NCBI RefSeq assembly: GCF_003113895.1
Contig: NZ_BDUD01000002.1
Span: forward strand, 310,001-374,000
From: Nostoc commune NIES-4072
GTDB lineage: Bacteria; Cyanobacteriota; Cyanobacteriia; Cyanobacteriales; Nostocaceae
Direction: 5' to 3'
Length of the DNA: 64,000 nucleotides
Shown in pieces: positions 1-8,924 of this stretch (position 1 is its first letter; each line of letters starts with the position of its first letter). Position numbers and translations under genes: made by a program. The notes below the pieces were generated by a model. It had not been told where the DNA came from. It saw only the letters and a list, made by a program, of their open reading frames with translations, and made no database searches.

Positions 1-137
1 TAAGGGTGGGTGTTGGTGTGAGGTAAAGGTTATTTGCAGCCGCTCAAGCGAACCGTTAGCAGTAGTTACGATGCACTTCAACAGACTTTGGACAAGCAAC
101 TAAATCGAAATTACAATCATTACCAGACAAAGTAATC

Positions 138-881
138 ATGGAATTCAACCCAAACAACAATGTTGTTAAACTCTGTCTTCAAGGTATGGGCATGGAAGAA
201 AAAGGCAAACCAGAAGAAGCAAGTAAACTGTTTCTTCAAGCCTGGAACGAAGCGACATACGACTTTGAAAAATTTATTTCAGCTCATTATGTCGCCCGAC
301 ATCAAAAAGATGTTTCCGATAAATTAAAATGGCTCGAAACGGCTTTGCATTTTGCATTAAAAATAAATGACGACTCTGTTAAGAGTGCAATACCTTCTCT
401 ATATTCAAACATTGCCAAATGCTATGAGGACTTAAGCGACCCTGACAAGGCAAAAAAGAATTATGAATTAGCAACTTCGTTTAAGGATAAACCTTCTGAC
501 AAAGGCCCTTTTTATCATGGGACGAAAGCAGATTTGCAGGTTAGCGATTTGCTGAGGGCAGGGAATAATTCTAATTATAAATCTGAACTCAAAATGAATC
601 ACATTTATTTTACAGCCCTTGTTAGTGGAGCGGGACTAGCTGCTGCATTAGCAAAAGGCGATGGACGTGAACGTGTTTATATCGTTGAACCGACAGGGGA
701 GTTTGAAAATGACCCGAATGTTACAGACAAAAAATTTCCCGGCAATCTGACACGCTCATATCGCTCCCAAGCACCATTAAAAATCGTTGGCGAAGTCACA
801 GATTGGGTGAGACAAACACCTGAAGAACTCCAAAAATGGCGTAAAAAGTTGGCCAATAACAAAGGAGAAATTATTAATTAA
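138..881 (+). CDS. TPR-Arr fusion: rifampin ADP-ribosyltransferase-like protein
   Basis: 247 aa. The C-terminal half (about residues 123-235) matches the Arr family, which transfers ADP-ribose from NAD to rifampicin. The Arr catalytic triad His-Tyr-Asp is present as H127 (FYHGT), Y157 (HIYF) and D192 (EFENDPN). The spacings of 30 and 35 residues equal those of Arr-ms (H19, Y49, D84). The N-terminal 115 residues are helical and TPR-like (KAKKNYELA near 105-112), which classic short Arr proteins (about 140 aa) lack. The TPR part may present a protein partner, so the substrate may not be an antibiotic; that is inference. The start is the only ATG that keeps the TPR part. It is a single gene with remnants downstream. 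Confidence 0.85.
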   Translation: MEFNPNNNVVKLCLQGMGMEEKGKPEEASKLFLQAWNEATYDFEKFISAHYVARHQKDVSDKLKWLETALHFALKINDDSVKSAIPSLYSNIAKCYEDLSDPDKAKKNYELATSFKDKPSDKGPFYHGTKADLQVSDLLRAGNNSNYKSELKMNHIYFTALVSGAGLAAALAKGDGRERVYIVEPTGEFENDPNVTDKKFPGNLTRSYRSQAPLKIVGEVTDWVRQTPEELQKWRKKLANNKGEIIN

Positions 882-911
882 TTTCTAAGATTCCCACACC
901 CTGCTCACCGA

Positions 912-1552
912 TTGAAATCAACGTCTTTATGTTTTAACAATTTTTCCAATTGCAATGCTGTTGAAATACCAGAATTGACCGACGAGCAAGAGATTTGCGA
1001 CCACCTGCGCCCAGAGCGAAAAGTCGAGAGGGCTTTCTTTGAAGCGGGGAAGGCATTAATGGAATTACGCGATCGTAAGTTATATCGCTCTACTCACAAA
1101 ACCTTTGAGGAGTATTGCCGCATTCGCCCTTGGCGTTGGCGAAGCCATCGATTTAGCGAATAATGGAACGTACCCAAGTACCTAACACCTATCAATTAGG
1201 CGAGGTATGCCAAATCTTAGCCAAAGATAATCTAGAACTCAGGGGCAAGGGTGGCTGCTGGGGTATCGTAAGCCAAGTGAATGATTTTAGCTGTACTGTG
1301 AAAATGTGGGATAGCGAGTACACCGTTGGGTTACAACACCTGAAGTCTTACGATTACTTGCCTTCCGAGTGTGAGCAGATGCAGGTGATTTGCGATCGCA
1401 TTACACAGGTGTATTCGAGTGGGTTGGAGGAGTCGGTGCAGAAGTTTTTGGAGATGCTGGGGAAGCTGAATCGTGCTTATTTGACTGAACTGGAAGAGAA
1501 AGTGCTGACTGTCTTGGAGTCGGAAATTACACATAAGGAAGCCTGGGGGTAA
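912..1552 (+). pseudogene. Broken coiled-coil/replication-type orphan (two overlapping fragments)
   Basis: Two short reading frames, 912-1163 and 1163-1552, overlap by one base at a TAATG. The first carries a domain (ERKVERAFFEAGKALMELRD, then FEEYC) resembling the N-terminal domain of the 532-aa protein at 39791. That copy reads DRFEWQAVDEILQMREQQLY, then FSEYC. The second fragment resembles the C-terminal part of such plasmid proteins: a basic beta-rich segment then a helical tail. The join lies in GC-rich DNA (about 1122-1155, CGCCCTTGGCGTTGGCGAAG) that looks like a small dispersed cyanobacterial repeat. I read this as one gene whose middle was replaced by a repeat. Two coupled small genes cannot be excluded. 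Confidence 0.5.
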
Positions 1553-1573
1553 GGCAGGGATTTATGTGAGCGA

Positions 1574-1945
1574 TTAAGTCATTGTCAATGAAGTCTGCTG
1601 TTCGAGCCGACTTTGTAAATCTACAATCAGGTTTTCTCCACTGCGTCGGGCTGACCATACACCAGAATACTGCAAACCTATATTCCACTCTCCTTGCATA
1701 TAATCTTCATTTTCACAAAATCTGCCTGTATATCTAACTGGTACAGGTGAGGTAACTAAATAACGTTTAGTAAAACTGATAGTGCGCCCAATTACCTCGC
1801 CATTGACCTGAGCTTCTCCTAAATAGTTGTCATCCAAAATGGAACCACTAAAAGTATTTCCACTCTGAACAAAGGTTGCTTCAAAGCGACTAGGGATGTC
1901 ATCTTGCCAATAAGTTCCTAACCAATCACCGCTAAGGTCTGCCAT
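1574..1945 (-). CDS. Hypothetical protein, small beta-rich
   Basis: 123 aa with no signal peptide or membrane segment. The pattern of alternating hydrophobic and Gly/Thr/Ser residues (DWLGTYW, FSGSILDDNYLGEAQVNG, YTGRFCENEDYMQGEW) suggests a small lipocalin-like or beta-barrel fold. Proteins of this look are common in cyanobacteria as stand-alone hypotheticals. The ATG has a weak purine-rich site (AAGAAG) upstream. It converges on the remnant at 912-1552. No function assigned. Confidence 0.55.
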   Translation of the reverse strand: MADLSGDWLGTYWQDDIPSRFEATFVQSGNTFSGSILDDNYLGEAQVNGEVIGRTISFTKRYLVTSPVPVRYTGRFCENEDYMQGEWNIGLQYSGVWSARRSGENLIVDLQSRLEQQTSLTMT

Positions 1946-2065
1946 ATTGCTTCTTAGTAAAAATGTCTATGCGCTCACCTGAATTGAAGTAATTGACGCG
2001 GTATGTAATTATAATCGCTATTGTTAAGCTAAAGCTGTCAACCACCTAAATCGATATTATCGCTG

Positions 2066-2251
2066 TTGAGTATTGCAGTAAACCCTAGTAAAATACGACG
2101 GTACAAGGGGGAAGGTAGCGCTAGTATTCATTGGCGAACCATTACTAAGAATGGCAGAGATTACCAACAGGCATACTATCACTACGAATTTTGGAGTGAG
2201 GACGATCACTTGGTTAAGTCGCGAATTAACTTGCTGCTGGTGTGGTTATAG
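2066..2251 (+). pseudogene. Remnant of a Nostoc orphan protein
   Basis: About 60 residues open with a TTG start (SIHWRTITKNGRDYQQAYYHYEF). It looks like the N-terminal module of a longer family seen on Nostoc plasmids: Gly-Ser-rich, then SIHWR...KNGKDY..AYY. The frame runs into unrelated residues and stops after 61 codons, immediately before the end of the GST gene. There is no clear ribosome site. Probably a 3'-truncated remnant. Confidence 0.35.
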
Positions 2252-2279
2252 TAATTTTTTAAAACGTAAGTGTATCCTG

Positions 2280-3085
2280 TTAAAATCCAGGCATTGCAAC
2301 GTAAAGAGGAAGCTGCTTGATGCGAGTAACCCAAGCGCTCACTTGCGGATATGCCTCAAGAACAATTTGGGCATCACTGGCAAGTTCGATATAGGGATAG
2401 CAGGCAATATCTGCGATCGTTGGGTGATTTGTCTCTAGCCAGTCTCGATTCAGAAGATGCTTATCTATCACCTCAAGCGTATACCTTGCCTTTTGCTGTG
2501 CGCCTTCTAAATCGATAGGTGTACCTAATAGAAAAAACCGTCGAGCCGCAGATAGACTATTCTGACTTTCATTGGCAGCAGTAGACAACCATTGCAAAAC
2601 TTTACCCATTGCTTCCGGTTCTGAGGGCAACCAAGATTCTCCGCCATACTGACGAGCTAAGTACACCAAAATAGCTTGCGAGTCACGCAGAACTAGCTTG
2701 CCATCAATCAAAACTGGAACTTGCCCAAAAGGGTTAAGTTTCAAAAACTCTGCTGACTTCTGTTCCCCCACTATCAGATCAACCCGGATAATTTCATGTT
2801 CTAGCCCCAGCAGGGATAACAAGAGTACAACCGGGAGCAACGCGAAAAAGTGAGATCCTCGTGAAATAGGCAGGGGGGGCAGGGGGAGCAGGGGAAGCAG
2901 GGGGAGTAAAGAGAGAAAGTAGTAATTTTTGCTACCGACATACCCTGAAGTATACTTAATTTCTTTCTCTCCCCCTGCCTCCCCTGCCTCCCCTGCCTCC
3001 CCTGCTTGCCTACCTCACAAAATCGCATTGCTCCCAGTACAACCTTGTAGCAATTTCCTGATCGCTCATGAGCGTATAATTGCAT
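2280..3085 (-). pseudogene. Glutathione S-transferase gene interrupted by a MITE
   Basis: Glutathione S-transferase: N-terminal thioredoxin-like domain (SGNCYKV near the start; FGQVPVLIDG then DSQAIL, the glutathione-binding motif) and a C-terminal helical domain. The intact start codon is at 3085 (reads MQLYAHERSGNCYKV). A 203-bp element at 2833-3035, with a 9-bp duplication AGTACAACC on both sides, sits inside codon 17-18. Removing the element plus one duplicate gives KVVLLLSLLGLEHE in frame and a normal-length protein of 197 aa. As it stands only a 186-aa product from a TTG inside the element could be made; it would lack the glutathione-contacting first strand and is probably inactive. Confidence 0.85.
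2833..3035. mobile_element. 203-bp MITE, ISKra4-type ends (copy 1)
   Basis: Terminal inverted repeats are GGGAGCAACGCGAAAAAGTG at the left and GGGAGCAATGCGATTTTGTG (reverse strand) at the right. The 9-bp target duplication AGTACAACC is at 2824-2832 and 3036-3044. The interior has G-rich and C-rich blocks (AGGGG/CCCCT) that can pair into one long hairpin. By eye it is identical, inverted, to 51373-51575. It has no gene of its own; its ends match those of the ISKra4 element at 6997-8924, the likely source of transposase. Confidence 0.9.
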
Positions 3086-3793
3086 TTTTGAGAAATTCAC
3101 TCCTGGAAAGGGAATATAATCTGCGTACAAGAAAAACGATTTTACCCAATGCAATGATAAGTGTTAACCCCTGGTATTACTGGTTTTGGGGTGTCGGGTG
3201 TCGGGTGTCGGGTGTAGGGAATTAGGAACAACTTGGTTTTGTCTGGCGCTAAAACATTCAATTTTTATTAACACTACACCCAACACCCTACCCCCAACAC
3301 TCTGCCCTAACGATATTTCACCTTTTCTTCATGCCATTGGGTTAAAGGGGAAGGGGAATGAGTGCAGAACCTTTTCCCCTTACCCCTTCACCTTTTCCCG
3401 ACTTATGCAAGAAGTCTATTGTTGTTAGACAGCAGGGATTATCTGATGTTGAATCGCAGATTTGGCACAAGGCGATCGCTCTTGCTGTGTACAAGTTTGA
3501 TCGCTCCTCCTCAAGCGTAATCTTCCAGTTACCGATGCCGATTTAGCCTTTTGAGAACGGTTTTTCAACGGAACTGTTGGGGTCGCTTGAGGGCTGTGGT
3601 GGGCGGTAGTAAGGCGATCGCACTGAGCGCATTTTTAACAAAGTTCCACAACACAAGCCAATATAAAAATAAGTTTTTGAGCCAAGGCTAGTATATTTGG
3701 TCGTGTAATCGCAATTTTAATTGTTAGTGCAAGAGCTAAGTAGACTGGTTTGTTGTAAATATAGGAGTATCAACTGATCTGACTTTTCACGGG
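3086..3793. other. Non-coding stretch with short tandem repeats
   Basis: No convincing gene. It holds a heptamer microsatellite (GGTGTCG repeated four times near 3190-3220), the C-rich blocks CACCCTACCCCCAACAC and CCCCTTACCCCTTCACC, and several HIP1-like sites. A short stretch near 3440-3510 (ESQIWHKAIALAVYKF) vaguely resembles the start of four-helix-bundle 23S-intervening-sequence proteins, but it is too short to call. Confidence 0.5.
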
Positions 3794-4021
3794 ATGTGGA
3801 AAGTCAGGCCAGTAGGTAAGGGAACTGGTTTAGGAATGTCAATTAGCTATCAAATTATCACAGAAAAACATCAAGGAAATTTAAACTGTATTTCATCTCC
3901 AAGAGCAGGAACTAAATTCATAATCGAGATTCCCATTCAACAAATTAAACCTATACAAGCAAAGATACAAGAAGCTCATAATATGGGGTATGAGTATCAT
4001 CAGAATAGAAAACCTGGTTAA
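3794..4021 (+). pseudogene. Histidine kinase C-terminal fragment
   Basis: 75 codons covering the end of a HATPase domain: PVGKGTGLGMSISYQII is the G2 ATP-lid box, followed by GTKFIIEIPI, the last strand. The dimerisation domain, H-box, N-box and G1 box are absent, and nothing upstream extends the frame. It ends with a short charged tail. Typical of cyanobacterial multi-sensor kinases after 5' deletion. Non-functional as a kinase. Confidence 0.75.
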
Positions 4022-4109
4022 GCTTAAAAGCCTAATTCGCTAAGGGTTTTATCAATCCTGAAATGGATGGAAGAAGTGGTTTATCCGACACACTGCCTTT
4101 GATTTCCTC

Positions 4110-4153
4110 ACTCTTCAAATGTACAGAGCTTTTTCAGAAATCAAATATTAGTC
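4110..4153. repeat. 44-bp repeat, copy 1 (second copy at 53644)
   Basis: ACTCTTCAAATGTACAGAGC...AAATATTAGTC is identical to 53644-53687, in the same orientation, and weaker similarity extends on both sides. No gene lies in it. It may be the end of an unrecognised insertion sequence or a small dispersed repeat. Confidence 0.8.
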
Positions 4154-4236
4154 TAAACTCCAGTTAATAATTATTTATTAGGAAAATTATTAGCATTGGG
4201 GTTATGTAATTAATGTTAAAAGACTTCTCTAATATG

Positions 4237-5154
4237 TTAAATCTCCTCACAAACGCTTATGAGCATCTGTCGTAACCAGCAATTGGCTTGATCCTGCTCT
4301 GTAAGTTTGCTCCATAGCATTGAAATCATCCACGGTTGAGTTTGTACTGGAAGTTCAAAAATTTCTAATGCATCTTGATATGCCAATGGTGCTAGCAATC
4401 GTGATGGAACAGCAGCAATTAAATCAGTTGATGAAATGATTGCTGGTAGCACTAGTAAGTGAGGAGTTGTCAAAGCAACTCGACGCTGGAGATTGTACTG
4501 GGCAAGCGCATTATCGATTTCACCAACTTCATCTTGCCTAAGAGTAAAAAGAGCATGAAGAAAATTAGCGAAGATTTCTGGTGTGATAACGTCCTCCAAG
4601 AGAATGGGATGTCCAAGACGACAGATGCCGACAAAGTGTTCTGGAAATAATGGTATTTGTATTGTTTGTCTGGGTGGGTCTTGAAAAACACCCAAAGCTA
4701 GATCAATCTCTCGTCGCTCTAATAGTTCTCCAACAAAGTTTTTTGCAAAACTAATTAATCGAAAATTAATGCTTGGTGCAATTCGACGACAAACTTCAAG
4801 AAGCTTGGGCATGACAACATAGCTAGTGTAATCTGAACTGCCAATTGTAAAAGTACTTTTAGAAGTAGTAGAGTCAAATGTTTGGCTCGTTTCCAATGTC
4901 TGCCGAATTTGTTGCAGGGCAACTCTTATACCTTGAGCAACTTCCAGAGCTTTTGCTGTGGGTTGCATTTGCCTACCAATTCGGATAAATAATTCATCTT
5001 GGAATAGTATGCGTAACCTAGCAAGTGCCGCACTCATTGCTGGTTGCCCTAAGTACAATCGTGTTGCTGCTGCTGTTACACTCCTTTCTTCAAAAAGTGC
5101 TTCAAAGGCGACTAGAAGGTTCAGATCAATGGCAGACAAGTCTATTAATCGCAT
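4237..5154 (-). CDS. LysR-family transcriptional regulator
   Basis: 305 aa. The N-terminal winged helix-turn-helix (about residues 8-67: LNLLVAFEALFEERSVTAAA then QPAMSAALARLR) and the substrate-binding domain from about 95 onward match the LysR family, NodD/LinR-like branch. It is divergent from the SDR gene at 5239 with an 84-bp gap, the usual layout in which the regulator controls its neighbour in response to a small-molecule ligand. The ATG at 5154 fits the family N-terminus. The ligand is unknown. A dyad in the gap is a candidate operator. Confidence 0.93.
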   Translation of the reverse strand: MRLIDLSAIDLNLLVAFEALFEERSVTAAATRLYLGQPAMSAALARLRILFQDELFIRIGRQMQPTAKALEVAQGIRVALQQIRQTLETSQTFDSTTSKSTFTIGSSDYTSYVVMPKLLEVCRRIAPSINFRLISFAKNFVGELLERREIDLALGVFQDPPRQTIQIPLFPEHFVGICRLGHPILLEDVITPEIFANFLHALFTLRQDEVGEIDNALAQYNLQRRVALTTPHLLVLPAIISSTDLIAAVPSRLLAPLAYQDALEIFELPVQTQPWMISMLWSKLTEQDQANCWLRQMLISVCEEI

Positions 5155-5173
5155 CGATTAAATATATTATTTC

Positions 5174-5186
5174 AATCAATTTGATT
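5174..5186. promoter_or_regulatory. Candidate LysR operator between divergent genes
   Basis: AATCAA-T-TTGATT is a perfect 6+1+6 dyad in the 84-bp gap between the LysR gene and the SDR gene. It has the T-N11-A shape expected of LysR sites. Inference from position and symmetry. Confidence 0.5.
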
Positions 5187-5238
5187 AATTTAAAACATTT
5201 GAGTAAAGTAAAACTGAAAGTTGTGAAAAGTTATTAAA

Positions 5239-5985
5239 ATGACTTACCAGAAAAAGATTGCTGTAGTAACAGGTAGCAATCGTGGGTTAGGATATGCCAT
5301 AGCTCGTAAATTGTCCCAAATTGGCATCCATGTTGTTCTAACAAGCCGTAACCAAAGAGATGGTCTTGCTGTTAAAGAACAATTATCTAATGAAGGGCTT
5401 GATGTGAACTATCACACACTGGACGTTACGAGTGATTTGAATGTGGCAGAGTTTGTTCAATGGCTAAGAGAAGCCTACGGCAGGGTAGATATTTTGGTGA
5501 ACAATGCCGGCATCAATCCTACAACCAAGCCAGAGGAATCTAGTTTATTGACAGTTCAACTAGAAACGATGCGCTCTACATTTGACACCAATGTTCTAGC
5601 GCTCCTGAGAACTTCTCAAGCATTAATTCCGTTGATGAAGGTTCACAACTACGGTCGCATCGTCAATGTCTCAACTGAAATGGCATCTTTGGCTGCAATT
5701 ACTAGTGACTACTACCCAATAGCACCTTCCTATCGACTATCCAAACTAGGGGTGAACGGGCTAACTGTTCTTCTAGCAAAAGAACTCCTTGGCGCTAATA
5801 TTCTCGTTAATGCTTATTCTCCAGGTTGGATGAAAACTGATATGGGAGGAGAGAATGCGCCGTTTACAGCAGACCAAGGAGCCGAAACTGCTGTTTATTT
5901 AGCAACACTTCCAGATGGAGGAGCGCAAGGACAGTTTTTTGCAGAGATGCGTCAGTTTGGCGGTCCCATAAAATTACAGTGGTAA
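5239..5985 (+). CDS. SDR-family NAD(P)-dependent oxidoreductase
   Basis: 248 aa, a classical short-chain dehydrogenase/reductase. The cofactor motif TGSNRGLG is at about residues 12-19 and NNAG at about 89-92. The catalytic Ser is in NVSTEMAS and the Tyr-x-x-x-Lys pair in SYRLSKLG. The length is typical. It probably reduces a carbonyl or oxidises an alcohol; the sequence resembles carbonyl-reductase-like members. It lies divergent from LysR and 57 bp upstream of another NADP-dependent gene, so the three probably form one regulated unit. Confidence 0.92.
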   Translation: MTYQKKIAVVTGSNRGLGYAIARKLSQIGIHVVLTSRNQRDGLAVKEQLSNEGLDVNYHTLDVTSDLNVAEFVQWLREAYGRVDILVNNAGINPTTKPEESSLLTVQLETMRSTFDTNVLALLRTSQALIPLMKVHNYGRIVNVSTEMASLAAITSDYYPIAPSYRLSKLGVNGLTVLLAKELLGANILVNAYSPGWMKTDMGGENAPFTADQGAETAVYLATLPDGGAQGQFFAEMRQFGGPIKLQW

Positions 5986-6042
5986 ATCTAGATGAAAAAT
6001 AGTGCTTTTATTTCCATTGAACTGTATTAAGGAGAAATAGCA

Positions 6043-6702
6043 ATGAAGGTCAGCTTTATCGGTTATGGCAGCATGGCACAGTCTTTAAGCTCACGTTGGG
6101 TGGGAAAACACGAGCTATTTGTTGCAGGTCGAGATTCTAGCAAAGCACAGAGTTTGGCAGATAAACTTGCTCAGGGGACAAAAGCTGGTTCCCCTCAAGA
6201 GGCAGCAGAGTTTGGTGAAGTCATTGTTTTAGCGACTCCTCACCAAGCAGTATTTGAAGCTATGGAAGCAGCTGGAGGAAGTGAAGCTTTTGCAAACAAG
6301 ATTTTATTAGACATAAATAATCCTGTTGACCTCTCTAACGGTAATTACTTAACGCAAACTTATGATGGAGTATCACTATCAGAAGCGATCGCTGCTTATT
6401 CTCCCAAGGCTAAGGTAGTGAAGGCGTTCAATATGTGTCAGGCAAAAGTTTGGCAGATGGAGCAGCCTAATTTCGATGGTCGGCGGTTAGTAACGCTCTA
6501 TTGCGGCGACGATACTGATGCGAAACGTCAAGTGGCTTCGCTGATTGAAGATGTTGGGAGTGAGCCAGTCGATTTGGGGGAGTTGAAGTATGCTCGATTG
6601 TTAGAGTCTGCGGCAGCAATTGTGATTAAGCTGCTATTTTCTGGTCGCGATCCTTACACTGTTCTTAATCTGATTCAACCAGAAGTCAAACCGATTTCTT
6701 GA
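6043..6702 (+). CDS. NADPH-dependent reductase, F420-type Rossmann protein
   Basis: 219 aa. The N-terminal Rossmann motif FIGYGSMAQSL (GxGxxA-like, residues 5-15) and the pattern DINNPVDL ... KAFNMCQA match the NADP oxidoreductase coenzyme-F420-dependent family (FNO-like). In bacteria without F420 these act as NADPH-binding reductases of unknown substrate. A strong ribosome site (AAGGAG) sits 8 nt before the ATG. It is probably co-transcribed with the SDR gene. Confidence 0.87.
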   Translation: MKVSFIGYGSMAQSLSSRWVGKHELFVAGRDSSKAQSLADKLAQGTKAGSPQEAAEFGEVIVLATPHQAVFEAMEAAGGSEAFANKILLDINNPVDLSNGNYLTQTYDGVSLSEAIAAYSPKAKVVKAFNMCQAKVWQMEQPNFDGRRLVTLYCGDDTDAKRQVASLIEDVGSEPVDLGELKYARLLESAAAIVIKLLFSGRDPYTVLNLIQPEVKPIS

Positions 6703-6996
6703 AAAAAGCATATACAATTGCATGAAAGTACACACTTGCTGCGATATTTACTTACTTTTTGGGGCTGTTGAGTGACGCACTCCGACAATAGCCTAATTAC
6801 AACAAGCTACTGGGGTTGAATGGCAGGCTTGAAAAGCGCAAATCCTTAATGTTGCAGGGTCAAGAATTAAAATCGAATGGCACGCTTGTTAAGCACAAAC
6901 CCCTGATATAACTGGATGAGAGGGTGTGGGGTGTAGGGTTGCAGGTATTGGGGAATCAAGAAAATGTTGAACTCCTTGACGCAACTAAAGGTTAAT
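6703..6996. other. Spacer before the ISKra4 element
   Basis: 294 bp without a gene. It has short repeats (GGTTGAATGGCAGGCTTG near 6815, echoed as ATCGAATGGCACGCTTG near 6872), so it is probably a small dispersed repeat. The last 8 bases (AGGTTAAT, 6989-6996) are duplicated after the element. Confidence 0.5.
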
Positions 6997-8924
6997 GGGA
7001 GCAATGCGGTTTTGTCAGATCCAGTAAACAAGGTGCGATCGCTAAATTATTTTCTCCGTAACACAAATAAAATTATACTTATTAAACCGCATTAACACTT
7101 GAAAAGGACAGATGAGTTTGAGTCACAAGTTGCAAGACTCTGTTTTTTGACCTAAAAAAGGCTAGGATTCCCTTTGAGCAATAATTTTGAGACAGGGATT
7201 ATCTACCTTAATGGAAAAAAGTATATGTGCAACTCTAGATTTGAGCAAATCATTATCAAACTTTTCTTCCGAGGCGACAAAATGTTTAGAATTGACGAAT
7301 ATCACAGAGTGGAATGGGAAAATTCTTGAAGAAAGAGAAAGACAAATTAGAGAAATTGCACTTATTTTAGCTGGTCAATGTATTGCTATTTTGTTGTATA
7401 ACCTCTCTCAATCTCAGTCAGCCAATCAAACAGCTATGAATAAAACAAAAGGCTGGTGGGATAGCAATATGCAAAAACACGGTTATCGAAAACGGCAAAT
7501 ATTAACAGTTGGGAATGTTTTAGTTACTTTAAAATTGCCATATATGGTAAAAAGAAAGTCAACACCTACGACCAAAAATAAAATCCCTACTCAGGGATTC
7601 TGCCCATTATTAAAGTGGTTGGGAATGTCAGACGGCTTAACCCCATTAGTATGGTCAACAGTTGCCCAATACGGTGCAATTACTAGCTCATTTGAAGCAG
7701 CCTGTACAACTTTGACGGGTTGGGGAATTAACCTTAGTTTAAAACGAATTGAACGTTTAACATATAAATTTGGTCAGATTGGGATCAACTTACGTCAATC
7801 TAAAATCTTAAATCGCCAATTAGGGAATTTAGCTGAAGGTAATATTCTTAAAGGTCAAAGAGTTGTCATCGCTGTAGATGGTGGTCGGAGTAGAATCAGA
7901 ATTAATAAAAAGGGAAGAAAAAGCTCCAAAACCAAGCGACACGGGTTTATCGGCAAATGGGTTGAGCCAAAGTTATTTACAATTTATGTTGTTGATGAGC
8001 AAGGTAAAAAAATAAATAGTTCTGAAATTCCTATTACGAATGATGGCACTTATGAAGGATATAAAGCGCTTTTGGAGATTTTAGAAGCGTATTTAGTTGA
8101 CTTGGGAATTAGTCAAGCAAAACAAGTCTTATTAATCGGGGATGGAGCGGAGTGGATCTGGATACATATCCCACCACTTTTGACAAGATTAGGATGCCCA
8201 GCCGAAACTTATCAGCTATTCGATTTCTATCATGTTACGGAAAATATAAAAGTATTTGCAGACGCGGCTTTTAATGAAGAAGTACAGTCTAAAGACTGGT
8301 TTATAAAAGTTAGAAAAAGTTTAAAAAAAGGTAAAGCTAAATCCTTAATTAGCCAGATGGATGAGTTGATTGCTGTAGCTACTGGAGAGCGGTGTAAGAT
8401 TATGGTAACTAAACGAAATTATATTTTAGATGCTTATCGTAAAGGGCGTTTAAATTACGATAAAGCAATAAATAAAAAACTACCTATTGGCAGTGGTGCA
8501 ATTGAGAGTTTAATCCGCCAAGTTGTAAATTTAAGAATCAAAGGAAACAGTAAATTCTGGTTGAAAGAAAATGCAGAAATTATGTTACATCTGCGTTGTC
8601 AATGGATAGCTAAAAGTTGGGATAATTTTTGTGCTTCCATTTTTAATTCCTTTATCAAACCAGAAACTGCTTGATAAATTTTATACTTTACTTCTACTCT
8701 CAACTTATTATTTGGTTGAATTAACACTAAGTATAAAAGAATAATTGTAGATATTTTTGTTAACAATCGTCAAATACCTTGCTAGTAATCTTTTTGAGAT
8801 ATCTCATCAAGATGAATTCACCTGGATATCAGCGTATATTTAGTAAATAAAATTACTTCTTACTTAGATTTGATTTTTGCGATCGCACCTTGTTTACTGG
8901 ATCTGACAAAACCGCATTGCTCCC
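6997..8924. mobile_element. Complete ISKra4-family insertion sequence, 1928 bp
   Basis: Perfect 46-bp terminal inverted repeats at 6997-7042 and 8879-8924, starting GGGAGCAATGCGGTTTTGTC and ending in a HIP1 octamer. They are flanked by an 8-bp target duplication AGGTTAAT (6989-6996 and 8925-8932). It contains one full-length transposase gene. Intact ends, gene and duplication indicate a recent, probably active element. Its outer 12 bases are shared with the three MITEs in this window. Confidence 0.95.
7187..8674 (+). CDS. ISKra4-family transposase
   Basis: Up to 495 aa from a TTG at 7187; the first ATG (MEKSICATLDLS) at 7211 is a good alternative start giving 487 aa. ISKra4/UPF0236-like DDE motifs are visible: AVDGGRSRIR (first Asp), GDGAEWIW (second Asp) and the C-terminal GSGAIESLIRQVVNLRIKG (Glu). 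It catalyses cut-and-paste movement of the element that carries it and could mobilise the MITEs in trans. No frameshift or premature stop. Confidence 0.93.
   Translation: MRQGLSTLMEKSICATLDLSKSLSNFSSEATKCLELTNITEWNGKILEERERQIREIALILAGQCIAILLYNLSQSQSANQTAMNKTKGWWDSNMQKHGYRKRQILTVGNVLVTLKLPYMVKRKSTPTTKNKIPTQGFCPLLKWLGMSDGLTPLVWSTVAQYGAITSSFEAACTTLTGWGINLSLKRIERLTYKFGQIGINLRQSKILNRQLGNLAEGNILKGQRVVIAVDGGRSRIRINKKGRKSSKTKRHGFIGKWVEPKLFTIYVVDEQGKKINSSEIPITNDGTYEGYKALLEILEAYLVDLGISQAKQVLLIGDGAEWIWIHIPPLLTRLGCPAETYQLFDFYHVTENIKVFADAAFNEEVQSKDWFIKVRKSLKKGKAKSLISQMDELIAVATGERCKIMVTKRNYILDAYRKGRLNYDKAINKKLPIGSGAIESLIRQVVNLRIKGNSKFWLKENAEIMLHLRCQWIAKSWDNFCASIFNSFIKPETA

Noticed and set aside
2801..3154. 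Open frame with GRQGRQGRQG through the MITE
   Set aside because: It is the translation of the MITE's AGGGG repeats fused to pieces of the GST gene; the same string appears in the other MITE copy.
3358..3546. Possible four-helix-bundle protein (QIWHKAIALAVYKF)
   Set aside because: Only about 16 residues resemble the family; the rest of the frame is repeat DNA.
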